Assembly: GCA_946414075.1 (NCBI GenBank)
Contig: CAMKNA010000021.1
Location: 1 to 39,778 of the forward strand
Length of the DNA stretch: 39,778 nt
Direction of reading: 5' to 3'
DNA from: an uncultured Fibrobacter sp.
GTDB taxonomy: Bacteria; Fibrobacterota; Fibrobacteria; Fibrobacterales; Fibrobacteraceae
Of the stretch, positions 23,680 through 30,313 are shown piece by piece (positions within the stretch are counted from its first letter, which is position 1; every line of letters starts with the position of its first letter). The position numbers and the translations under genes are program-made. The notes under the pieces were generated by a model that worked only from the letters and a program-made list of their open reading frames with translations, was not told where the DNA came from and made no database searches.

Positions 23680-25002
23680 TTAGACTAGCGTTCCCCTAAT
23701 CGTCCATCCTCTAATATCATCTAATTTAACTTTCACATAGTCGCCTGGCTTCACGAGGCGGCCGGCTTCCGGCTTGAAAACCACCTTCTTGAAGTTGTCG
23801 GTGCGGCCCCGTAGTTCCGTCTCGTCGCGGACGGAGTTCTTTTCAACCAGCAGTTCCTCGGTGCGGCCTAGCATCATCTGGTTGCGCTTGAGGGTAATGG
23901 CGTTCTGCAGTTCTACCAGGCGGGTGTGGCGATCAAGCTTCTCCTGCTCGGTAAGCGTTTCTGCTTCCTTGTACGATTCCGTGCCCTTGCGCGGGCTGTA
24001 GATGAACATGAAGGCGCTGTCGAACTGGCAGGTTTCAAATGCCTTGAGGGTCGCCTCGAAATCTTCTTCCGTTTCGCCCACGAATCCGCAGATTACGTCC
24101 GTGGAAATCCCGTAGAATGGATCCTTGCTCCGCAGCTGCTCAATAATCGATAGGTACTGCTCTATGTTGTGCTGGCGGCGCATCTTCTTGAGCATCGCGT
24201 CGGAGCCACTCTGGATAGGAATGTGGGCGTAGTGGCAGACCTTCGGGTTGTTCAGCAGCACGTCGATGAGCTCGTTCGTGTAGTGTCTCGGGTGGGGGCT
24301 CGTAAATCGAATGCGGCGGATGCCGTCGATTTCAGAAACCTTCGTGAGGAGGTCGGCAAAGTTGCCGCCTTCGGTCTTGTAGGCGTTCACCGTCTGGCCC
24401 AAGAGCGTCACTTCGGTAATGCCCTTGTCAGCGGCCTTGCGGACTTCGGCAAGCACATCTTCCATGTTGCGGTATTTCTCGGGCCCGCGGAGGTACGGCA
24501 CGATGCAGTAGCTGCAGCGCTTGTTGCACCCGCGTTGTATGGCGATGAAGGTGCTGAAGTCGTTCTGGAGTTTTGCGTATTCGCCCAGGTAGTTTTCGCT
24601 TAGGTCCTCGTCGATGAACATCTTGTGGTGGGTCTGGTGCAGCGGGCTTTGTGCGTCGCCCAGCAGCAGTTCCGGAATTTTCTTGTACTGGTCCGGCCCC
24701 ACGATGTAGTTCACATGCTTGAGGCTCTTTAAAAGTTCCGGCCCGCGGTTCTTGGCCATGCACCCACATACCACGATTTTTATGTCGGGATTAATCCTGA
24801 GCAGGTACTTGAGCTTGCTGATGTTGGCAATAGCCGTTTCCTCGGCCTTTTCTCGGACGCTGCAGGTGTTCACGATGATGAAGTCGGCATCTTCCTGGTT
24901 GCTCGTCTCGACGCAACCGCTCATGTCGAGCTCCTGGGCAATCATCGCCGAGTCGTACTCGTTCATCTGGCAGCCGTATGTGGCCAAGTGGTATTTTTTC
25001 AT
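23680..25002 (-). CDS. miaB: tRNA-2-methylthio-N6-isopentenyladenosine synthase
   Basis: A radical-SAM methylthiotransferase that converts i6A37 to ms2i6A37 in tRNAs reading UNN codons. The 440-residue protein has the N-terminal cluster cysteines C11 (YGCQMNEYDS), C47 (NTCSVREKAE) and C81 (CGCMA), the radical-SAM triad C159/C163/C166 (QRGCNKRCSYCIVPY) and a C-terminal TRAM domain (TEELLVEKNSVRDETELRGRT onward). It is a classic bacterial MiaB, in contrast to the CDKAL1-like paralogue at 4580-5848. The start codon is 5 nt from a TACATTTA octamer. Confidence 0.96.
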   Translation of the reverse strand: MKKYHLATYGCQMNEYDSAMIAQELDMSGCVETSNQEDADFIIVNTCSVREKAEETAIANISKLKYLLRINPDIKIVVCGCMAKNRGPELLKSLKHVNYIVGPDQYKKIPELLLGDAQSPLHQTHHKMFIDEDLSENYLGEYAKLQNDFSTFIAIQRGCNKRCSYCIVPYLRGPEKYRNMEDVLAEVRKAADKGITEVTLLGQTVNAYKTEGGNFADLLTKVSEIDGIRRIRFTSPHPRHYTNELIDVLLNNPKVCHYAHIPIQSGSDAMLKKMRRQHNIEQYLSIIEQLRSKDPFYGISTDVICGFVGETEEDFEATLKAFETCQFDSAFMFIYSPRKGTESYKEAETLTEQEKLDRHTRLVELQNAITLKRNQMMLGRTEELLVEKNSVRDETELRGRTDNFKKVVFKPEAGRLVKPGDYVKVKLDDIRGWTIRGTLV

Positions 25003-25007
25003 GGGGG

Positions 25008-25015
25008 TAAATGTA
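25008..25015 (-). promoter_or_regulatory. Promoter-like octamer TACATTTA before miaB
   Basis: It matches TANNTTTG at 7 of 8 positions, 5 nt (CCCCC) before the miaB ATG, in the 40-bp divergent gap shared with the plus-strand lipoprotein gene. Confidence 0.4.
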
Positions 25016-25030
25016 GAAAAATATTTTTGC

Positions 25031-25038
25031 TATATTTA
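25031..25038 (+). promoter_or_regulatory. Promoter-like octamer TATATTTA before the lipoprotein gene
   Basis: It matches TANNTTTG at 7 of 8 positions, 4 nt before the ATG at 25043. It is preceded by TTTTTGC, as at the promoter-like site before the SurA-like gene (27691-27702). Confidence 0.4.
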
Positions 25039-25042
25039 AACT

Positions 25043-25477
25043 ATGGCTAAACTTTTTCGCAAATGTTTTGGGAATGTTGTCCTGATGGTCGCAGCGGCGC
25101 GGCTTGTGGCTTGTGATGCCGGTTGCCCTGATACTGAAGAATATTTGGAAATAAAATCGGTTGTGGCTATTGATACGATTCTTTCTAATAGGCATTCTTA
25201 CAGCAATTGTAGTTCGGACAAATGTACTTCTTATGAAATTCCGTTTCAACATGGATATAAAGACACCATATCTTTGAGTGTGGTTGTCTTAGGCGATACT
25301 TTGGATTATGTTGTAAGTGGAAAGGATTTGAACAATACATATATTGTTATTGATACTGTGGAAGCGCCATGTGATTCTTCTTATAGAACTATTTCAGAAA
25401 GAGGCTCAGATCATTATAGGGTGGATTCAAAAGGACTTTATTCATGCGTGTTTTATTTTGAACCCGGTTGTCCGTGA
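25043..25477 (+). CDS. Putative lipoprotein, unknown function
   Basis: A 144-residue protein with a signal peptide and lipobox LVAC (C24), followed by a Cys-containing mature part (CPDTEEYLEIKSVVAIDTIL...). Six or more further cysteines (for example NCSSDKCTSYE, APCDSS, YSCVF, PGCP) could form disulfides in the periplasm. No family recognised. The gene is visibly more AT-rich than its neighbours. Its first 75 or so bases closely resemble the 5' end of the TonB-domain lipoprotein gene at 25546, and a piece of its middle is repeated just before that gene, so the locus has undergone partial duplication. Confidence 0.65.
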   Translation: MAKLFRKCFGNVVLMVAAARLVACDAGCPDTEEYLEIKSVVAIDTILSNRHSYSNCSSDKCTSYEIPFQHGYKDTISLSVVVLGDTLDYVVSGKDLNNTYIVIDTVEAPCDSSYRTISERGSDHYRVDSKGLYSCVFYFEPGCP

Positions 25478-25490
25478 TTTGACATGGGCA

Positions 25491-25545
25491 ATGAAAGTAG
25501 CAGAGATTGATACGATTCTTTTTGATAGGTATTCTTAAAACGATT
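25491..25545 (+). pseudogene. Remnant of a second copy of the 25043 lipoprotein gene
   Basis: Bases 25506-25546 match 25169-25209, inside the upstream gene, at 34 of 41 positions without gaps. In frame the remnant reads VAEIDTILFDRYS then a stop, against VVAIDTILSNRHS in the intact gene. It has no start or 3' part of its own, so it looks like the scar of a tandem duplication. Confidence 0.55.
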
Positions 25546-26172
25546 ATGGCTAAACTTTTTAGCAAATGCCTTGGAAAGATTGTCCTGATGGCCGCGGCGG
25601 CGCTGTGGGCCAGTTGTGACGATTCCGAAAAGAATGATGATTCTGCTAAACAGGATAGTTTAAAATTAAAACATTCTGCTAAAGTTTTTGTGGCGAAGGC
25701 CGTCGCGGACCCTGGAACAATGGATAGTGTTATATCGGCTGGCTTGCTTTATGGTTCTCCTGGAGGAAGCTTGCTAGAGGAACGGGGGGTGGCAATTGTT
25801 CCGGCTAAAAGTGAAATTATCCTTTCGGAGAATAGTTCCCTTGATAGTGAAAAAATATTAAAGATTATTTGTAAAAGGATTGATGGGTATTTACAACATC
25901 GTTATAATACTTATCTTGTCCGTACTTATCGTTTTTATAAACGAGTGTTTAATGGTGAAATAATTTTAAAGTTGACTATTGCTGCGAATGGTTCGGTTGA
26001 AAAAATCCAAATTGTATCTTCAACAACGGGTTATGAGGAGTTTGATGAAAGTATTCAAAGAGCTGTAAGCCGCTGGAAATTCCCGAAGGTAAAATCTGGC
26101 GAGACTGTTGCGACGTTCCCAATCAGGTTTTACGAGTATGCGGTGACATTCCCCTCGTTACAGTCTAAATAA
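25546..26172 (+). CDS. Lipoprotein with TonB C-terminal domain
   Basis: A 208-residue protein. The signal peptide MAKLFSKCLGKIVLMAAAALWASC ends at a lipobox-like Cys (C24) and is near-identical in layout to that of the preceding gene. The last 90 or so residues form a TonB-C-like domain: FNGEIILKLTIAANGSVEKIQIVSS, then EFDESIQRAVSRWKFP, with the usual GxV and WKFP motifs. There is no TonB-type transmembrane anchor or Pro-rich spacer, so it is probably not an energy transducer for outer-membrane transport; AgmX/PglI-like periplasmic partners are a better comparison. AT-rich. The start at ATG 25546 is chosen over codons upstream, which lie in the gene remnant. Confidence 0.75.
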   Translation: MAKLFSKCLGKIVLMAAAALWASCDDSEKNDDSAKQDSLKLKHSAKVFVAKAVADPGTMDSVISAGLLYGSPGGSLLEERGVAIVPAKSEIILSENSSLDSEKILKIICKRIDGYLQHRYNTYLVRTYRFYKRVFNGEIILKLTIAANGSVEKIQIVSSTTGYEEFDESIQRAVSRWKFPKVKSGETVATFPIRFYEYAVTFPSLQSK

Positions 26173-26178
26173 AGTACT

Positions 26179-26373
26179 ATGTCCCTTCTGCTAGCCCTTC
26201 TTTTTCTTGCGCTTTTTATCAGTGCGATTGTCCGCGGGCAGTTCTCTTACAGCAAGGCGGATTACAGCTTTCGCGAGCATCCGGTGCAGTTCGTAATCGT
26301 GCTGGTGTTCATCTTGGGCGTGTCGGCGCTTTGTTTTTACCATTTTCTTGTGGAAATGGAATTCTTGCGGTAA
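26179..26373 (+). CDS. Small two-helix membrane protein, unknown function
   Basis: A 64-residue protein with two hydrophobic helices (about 2-17 and 37-55) joined by a polar, basic loop (SYSKADYSFREH). It starts 6 nt after the TonB-domain gene and is probably co-transcribed with it. No family recognised. Support is position and composition only. Confidence 0.5.
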   Translation: MSLLLALLFLALFISAIVRGQFSYSKADYSFREHPVQFVIVLVFILGVSALCFYHFLVEMEFLR

Positions 26374-26378
26374 ATTTC

Positions 26379-26386
26379 TACATTTG
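26379..26386 (+). promoter_or_regulatory. Promoter-like octamer TACATTTG before the HAD phosphatase
   Basis: An exact TANNTTTG on the plus strand, 8 nt before the ATG at 26395, in the 21-bp gap after the small membrane protein gene. Confidence 0.5.
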
Positions 26387-26394
26387 GGGCCGCA

Positions 26395-27081
26395 ATGCTC
26401 CAAAAGAAATCCCTCATCGTGTTTGACCTGGACGGCACGCTGTTCAATACCCTCGGTGACTTATCCGTGGCGGTGAACTTTGCGCTGCGCCATTTCGGCC
26501 TGCCGGAACATGACGAACAGAGGGTGCGGACCTTTATCGGGAACGGTTCCATGAAGCTAATCGAGCGCAGCATGGGGGAGGCTGCCCTTCCTGAGAATAT
26601 CTCCCGCACAGGAATTACCGTCGAGATGGTCCACAAGGTCTATTCGGATTTTTACTGGGAACACTGCACCGAACGCACGCTCCCGAATCCGGGGGTGGTC
26701 GATTTCTTGCGCGGCACCAATGCCCGAGTGGCCATGCTCACCAACAAGCCGGAGCGCCCGACATTCAAGCTGCTGGAACATTTCCACCTTCGCAACCGTT
26801 TTGAATTTGTACTTTGCGGCGACACCACGCCCGAACGCAAGCCGAGCTCCGCGGGACTGTTGAAAATCATGGAAACTGCAGGGACTTCTCCTGCAGAAGC
26901 GGTTATGGTGGGCGATGACCAGCCGGATATTCTGGCCGCCCGCAACGCCGGAATAGACTGCATTACGCTGTTCTGCGGCTTTGGAAAGCCGGTGAATTTG
27001 CTTCCGCTTGGACCAGAAAACATTGTCCAGAGCTACGAGGATCTCTGGACGCTTCTGAAAAAACTTACTGAAAAGAGCTAG
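26395..27081 (+). CDS. gph: HAD-superfamily phosphatase, phosphoglycolate phosphatase-like
   Basis: A 228-residue HAD hydrolase with motif I DLDGT (D11, D13), motif II TNK, motif III Lys (in PERKPSS) and motif IV GDDQPDILAARNAG. The alpha-helical C1 cap (about 17-90) matches Gph/PGPase and beta-phosphoglucomutase relatives. The best match is phosphoglycolate phosphatase, which clears 2-phosphoglycolate from DNA repair, but HAD substrate specificity cannot be settled by sequence. It converges on the MGMT gene with only 2 nt between stops. Confidence 0.8.
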   Translation: MLQKKSLIVFDLDGTLFNTLGDLSVAVNFALRHFGLPEHDEQRVRTFIGNGSMKLIERSMGEAALPENISRTGITVEMVHKVYSDFYWEHCTERTLPNPGVVDFLRGTNARVAMLTNKPERPTFKLLEHFHLRNRFEFVLCGDTTPERKPSSAGLLKIMETAGTSPAEAVMVGDDQPDILAARNAGIDCITLFCGFGKPVNLLPLGPENIVQSYEDLWTLLKKLTEKS

Positions 27082-27083
27082 GA

Positions 27084-27665
27084 TTATTCCAGATCCAGTT
27101 CATTCTGGATGGCATTTTCCATACAAAGTAACTTACGCTTGAAATCGGAACCTAACGCATAGCCGCCGATTCCCTTGCGGCTGCTCACGACCCGATGGCA
27201 AGGAACAACCACCTGCAGAGGGTTCCCGTGGAGGGCGTTCCCGACGGAGCGTTCTGCATGGGGGTGTCCGATGGCTTCGGCGATTTCCTTGTAGGTTCGC
27301 GTCTCCCCGTAGGGAATGGCCCGTGTCGCTTCCAGCACCTTCGTCTGGAACTCTGTACCGTAAATCTTTACGGGAATGGTGAATTTCTTGATTTTCCCGT
27401 CTAGATAGAGGTTTAGCTCTCGTCTGGCTTGTTGATAGACCTGGGCGTTTCTCCCACGCGCTTTGCCTTCTGTTTCTGGTTCGGCGTAGGCGCAAGCCTT
27501 GAGATTGCTGGGGGCTTTACCCCCCTGGAACTTGAGTCCGCAGAGTTTGATGCCGTCAAAGACAAAAGTCCATTCCCCCCACACATTGCGGTGGTGTATC
27601 AAGGTAAATTTGGAATTGTCGAAATTCACGCCATAAATATATATCCTTACTGCCCTGGAGTGCAA
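27084..27665 (-). CDS. ogt: Methylated-DNA--protein-cysteine methyltransferase
   Basis: Repairs O6-methylguanine by moving the methyl group to its own Cys in a suicide reaction. The 193-residue frame has the N-terminal RNase-H-like domain and the C-terminal active domain with PYGETRTYKEIAEAIG (DNA-binding helix), SVGNALHGNP and VVVPCHRVV (active C156), then GIGGYALG. The start is uncertain: the ATG at 27665 gives 193 residues, but a GTG at 27629 follows a TATATTTA octamer and would give 181. Both keep the whole domain. It is not fused to an AraC/Ada regulator, so it is Ogt-type. Confidence 0.9.
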   Translation of the reverse strand: MHSRAVRIYIYGVNFDNSKFTLIHHRNVWGEWTFVFDGIKLCGLKFQGGKAPSNLKACAYAEPETEGKARGRNAQVYQQARRELNLYLDGKIKKFTIPVKIYGTEFQTKVLEATRAIPYGETRTYKEIAEAIGHPHAERSVGNALHGNPLQVVVPCHRVVSSRKGIGGYALGSDFKRKLLCMENAIQNELDLE

Positions 27666-27690
27666 AAGGGGCGACTTTCGGGCTTGTGTT

Positions 27691-27702
27691 TTTGCTATAT
27701 TA
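27691..27702 (+). promoter_or_regulatory. TTTGCTATATTA, possible promoter core for the SurA-like gene
   Basis: A TATATT hexamer in the context TTTTTGCTATATT, also seen at 25026-25036. About 30 nt separate it from the ATG at 27731, with AAGGAT as a ribosome-binding site. It does not end in TTTG. Confidence 0.3.
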
Positions 27703-27730
27703 TGCCCGTTAAATTCTTTAACAAGGATAA

Positions 27731-28786
27731 ATGATGCGTTCTTTCAAATTGATTTCTCGTGGTGTGGCCGCAACTTTGCTCATGGCTACTATGGCTTCTG
27801 CCCAGTTGATGAATGGCAAGAGCTTTGATGTGATTCGTGTAGAAAAGGTGGGTATTTCTGGGGGCAAGGTTGACAGTCTCGCTCAAATGCTGGCTAATCA
27901 GCAGTATCGCGGCAAGAAGCTGACTGATGAGATGATGGCGCAGTTTCGTTATGCGGTAATCGACAATTTGGTGGGCCAGGAACTGGTCAAGCTGGAGTGC
28001 AAGAAGCTGGGTATAAAGGTTCCTGCGGCTCGTGTGGACAGCGTAGTCACGCAATTCAAGGCCCAGTTTGGTGGTGAGAAGGTGTTCCAGGAGGAACTGA
28101 AGAAGACCAACACCACCATGGCGCAGTTCAGGGAAAAGATCGAAGACCAGTTGAAGAGTGAAGCCCTGCTGGAAAAGAAGGTCCCGTATCCGAAGGACCC
28201 GACCGAAGATGAAATCAAGGCCTATTGGACGCTGAACAAAAGCAAGGTTTCCGTGAACGATTCCGTTGGAGGAATCCGCATCTACAAGAAAACCAAGGGC
28301 ATGAGCGCCCAGGAAATCGCCGATACGAAGGATGTGCTGAAGGGCGTTGCCGCTCAGCTCAGGAGCCAGATGCGTTCCCAGTCCAAGAAGGACGATTTTG
28401 CGGCGTACAACTTCGCCATGCAGTATTTTGCCCAGCAGGCCGCCCAGGGTAGCGACGACCCCGATGCCAAAAAGACGGGTGGTGTCCTGTTGACCACGCT
28501 CAAGGCGAATGGCCCGGGATTCGAGAAGGCCGTGTCCAAGCTGAAGGTTGGTGAAATCTCGGATGTGTACCAAGACAAGGACGGTTTTTCCATCTTTATG
28601 TTGACGGGTAGGAACGATGGCAAGCTCGAAAGCTACAAGTATCAGATTGAAACCGGACTTCGTATGCAGGCCGAACGCGACCGTCAGATGCAGTTGAAGG
28701 CATACCTGGATGGTCTCGGAAAGGTCTACAAGGTCCAGTACCTGGACAAGAAGTACACCCCTCCCGAGGCTATCGGAGCTAACTAA
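27731..28786 (+). CDS. SurA-like periplasmic peptidyl-prolyl isomerase/chaperone
   Basis: A 351-residue exported protein with a signal peptide (residues 1-25, ending ASAQ). The N-terminal half is a SurA_N-like helical chaperone region (DEMMAQFRYAVIDNLVGQELVKLECKK... to about residue 150). The second half resembles a parvulin domain, with DFAAYNFAMQYFAQQAAQG, a GG motif (KKTGGVLLT) and VSKLKVGEISDVYQDKDGFSIFML. It would help outer-membrane proteins fold in the periplasm. The start is ATG 27731 or 27734, with AAGGAT just before. Its stop overlaps the prfB start (TAATG). Confidence 0.82.
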   Translation: MMRSFKLISRGVAATLLMATMASAQLMNGKSFDVIRVEKVGISGGKVDSLAQMLANQQYRGKKLTDEMMAQFRYAVIDNLVGQELVKLECKKLGIKVPAARVDSVVTQFKAQFGGEKVFQEELKKTNTTMAQFREKIEDQLKSEALLEKKVPYPKDPTEDEIKAYWTLNKSKVSVNDSVGGIRIYKKTKGMSAQEIADTKDVLKGVAAQLRSQMRSQSKKDDFAAYNFAMQYFAQQAAQGSDDPDAKKTGGVLLTTLKANGPGFEKAVSKLKVGEISDVYQDKDGFSIFMLTGRNDGKLESYKYQIETGLRMQAERDRQMQLKAYLDGLGKVYKVQYLDKKYTPPEAIGAN

Positions 28787-29896
28787 TGGCTTTTAACACC
28801 ACGCATACCGGGCTTATCGAGCTGCGTAGCCGCATCGACAAGCTCTGGGGGTATCTTTGACTTAGAGGCAAAGACCGAAGAGCTTTATGTGCTGGAAAAG
28901 GATTCCAGCGACCCGAATCTCTGGAATGACCAAGAGAAGGCCCAATCCATGATGAAGAAGATTGGAAACCTTCGTTCACTTTTGGACAGTTGGAAAGAAG
29001 TCTCCCAAACCTGTGATGATCTGGCGGAGCTTTACGAGATGTCCAAGGATGAAAACTCTGCGGAGCTCTCGGCCAGCATCGAGGCGGACATTAATGCCCT
29101 TAAAGCTCGTATTGAGGAGATGGAATTCAAGAAGATGCTGAACGGGCCCGACGACGCCTGCGCATGCCTTATGTCCATCCATCCGGGCGCAGGCGGTACC
29201 GAGTCCCAGGATTGGGCCCTGATGCTCTTCCGCATGTATACCCATTTCTTTGAGCGCGAGAAAATGGACTTTAAGGTAGTGGACTTCCAGGAGGCCGAGG
29301 ACGCTGGTCTCAAGAGTGCCACCATCGAAGTGACTTGCGAGAATGCCTACGGGCTGCTCCGCTCCGAAATCGGCGTGCACCGTTTGGTACGCATCAGCCC
29401 ATTCGACGCCAACGCGCGACGCCATACCAGCTTTACCGCCGTGTACCTGTACCCTGAACACGAAGACGTGGACTTTGACTTGGATATGTCGGATGTGCGT
29501 GTGGATACCTACCGCAGTAGCGGTGCCGGTGGACAGTACATCAACAAGACGGATTCCGCCGTACGTATGACCCACTTGCCTACGGGTATCATGGCCAGTT
29601 GCCAGACGGAACGTTCCCAGATCCAGAACCGCGAAACCTGCTACAAGATGCTCAAGACTATGGTGGCTGAACACTACCGTTTGGAAGAAGAAGCCAAGCG
29701 TGATGCCCGCATGGCCGAGAAGAAGAAGGTGGAGTGGGGAAGCCAGATCCGTAGCTATGTGCTGCAGCCTTACCAGCTGGTAAAGGATTTGCGCACCGGT
29801 GTGGAAACGTCGGATACCGCCGGCGTGCTAGACGGCAAGATCAAGCCTTTTATTAACGCCTACCTGCTAAGCACTAGCGAAAACCAGGGGTCTTAG
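28786..29896 (+). CDS. prfB: Peptide chain release factor 2, programmed +1 frameshift
   Basis: RF2 terminates translation at UGA and UAA. The gene is read in two frames: 24 codons from ATG 28786 to CTT (28855-28857), then an in-frame TGA (28858-28860) is bypassed by a +1 slip so that reading continues at GAC (28859-28861), giving 369 residues in all. Key RF2 features in the second frame are the recognition tripeptide SPF (in VRISPFDANARRHTSF) and the catalytic GGQ (SGAGGQYINKTDSAVR). The frameshift cassette matches the E. coli one. RF2 shortage favours the slip, so the protein regulates itself. It overlaps the SurA-like stop by one base (TAATG). Confidence 0.96.
28847..28861 (+). promoter_or_regulatory. 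prfB programmed frameshift site
   Basis: GGGGGTATCTTTGAC contains an internal Shine-Dalgarno-like GGGGG (28847-28851), 3 nt, the slippery CTTT and the TGA stop followed by C. This is the canonical arrangement in which the weak TGAC context and the upstream purine run push the ribosome +1. Confidence 0.95.
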
Positions 29897-29960
29897 GGGA
29901 TGTGCCCCTAGGAGAAGGGGTAGGTCGGGCGCGGCCCGACCGAGGGGAAGGCTTGCCCCT
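29894..29960 (+). terminator. Three tandem GC-rich hairpins after prfB
   Basis: Hairpin 1: TAGGGG/CCCCTA (29894-29910), which includes the prfB stop codon. Hairpin 2: GGTCGGGC/GCCCGACC (29923-29941), a perfect 8-bp stem with a GCG loop. Hairpin 3: AGGGG/CCCCT (29943-29960), followed by TT. Together they probably end prfB transcription or protect the 3' end, though a long T-run is lacking. Confidence 0.5.
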
Positions 29961-30313
29961 TTGCATAAGAAAATTTCGGGAACGTATGACTTTGGTGTTG
30001 TGAATATGGTGTTGGCCAGTTAATTGGTTAAGAATGGCGAAATGACCATTGAAGGTAGACTGTAAAAAAAGTGGTTAACAACATTAAAGTTTTTCTGTCC
30101 CCAGAAAAAGAGTCAGGTAAATGGCTGACGTTTTAGAGTAGCCCTAATATCACCCCATGCGAAATAGCCCGACCCGGTGTTAGCCAGAAAAAGCTTCAAT
30201 GGACCCGCTCCTGGATAGAAAAATCAGGTTTTGAAAGTTAGAGCTTGAAATTTAATTTGTAATAGAACAGGAATATCACAATCTGTTTGGGTGGCGAGAA
30301 AGAAACCATTCCC
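29961..30313. other. Non-coding stretch left of the BspA-like gene
   Basis: 353 bp, AT-rich. It contains direct repeat A (29988-30062) and a perfect 8-bp palindrome TTTTTCTG/CAGAAAAA with a TCCC loop (30090-30109). I see no gene or clear promoter in the rest. Confidence 0.5.
29988..30062 (+). repeat. Direct repeat A flanking the BspA-like gene
   Basis: 75 bp that align without gaps to 31692-31766 (54 of 75 positions identical, counted by eye). The central AGTTAATTGGTTAAGAATGG is best conserved. One frame reads DFGVVNMVLAS then TAA in copy A and DFGIVDEVLLR then TAA in copy B, so the pair may be eroded 3' ends of a gene family. Confidence 0.65.

Noticed and set aside
28858..28860. In-frame TGA in prfB as selenocysteine or a broken gene
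   Set aside because: The sequence is the classic RF2 frameshift site and the rest of the protein continues intact in the +1 frame.
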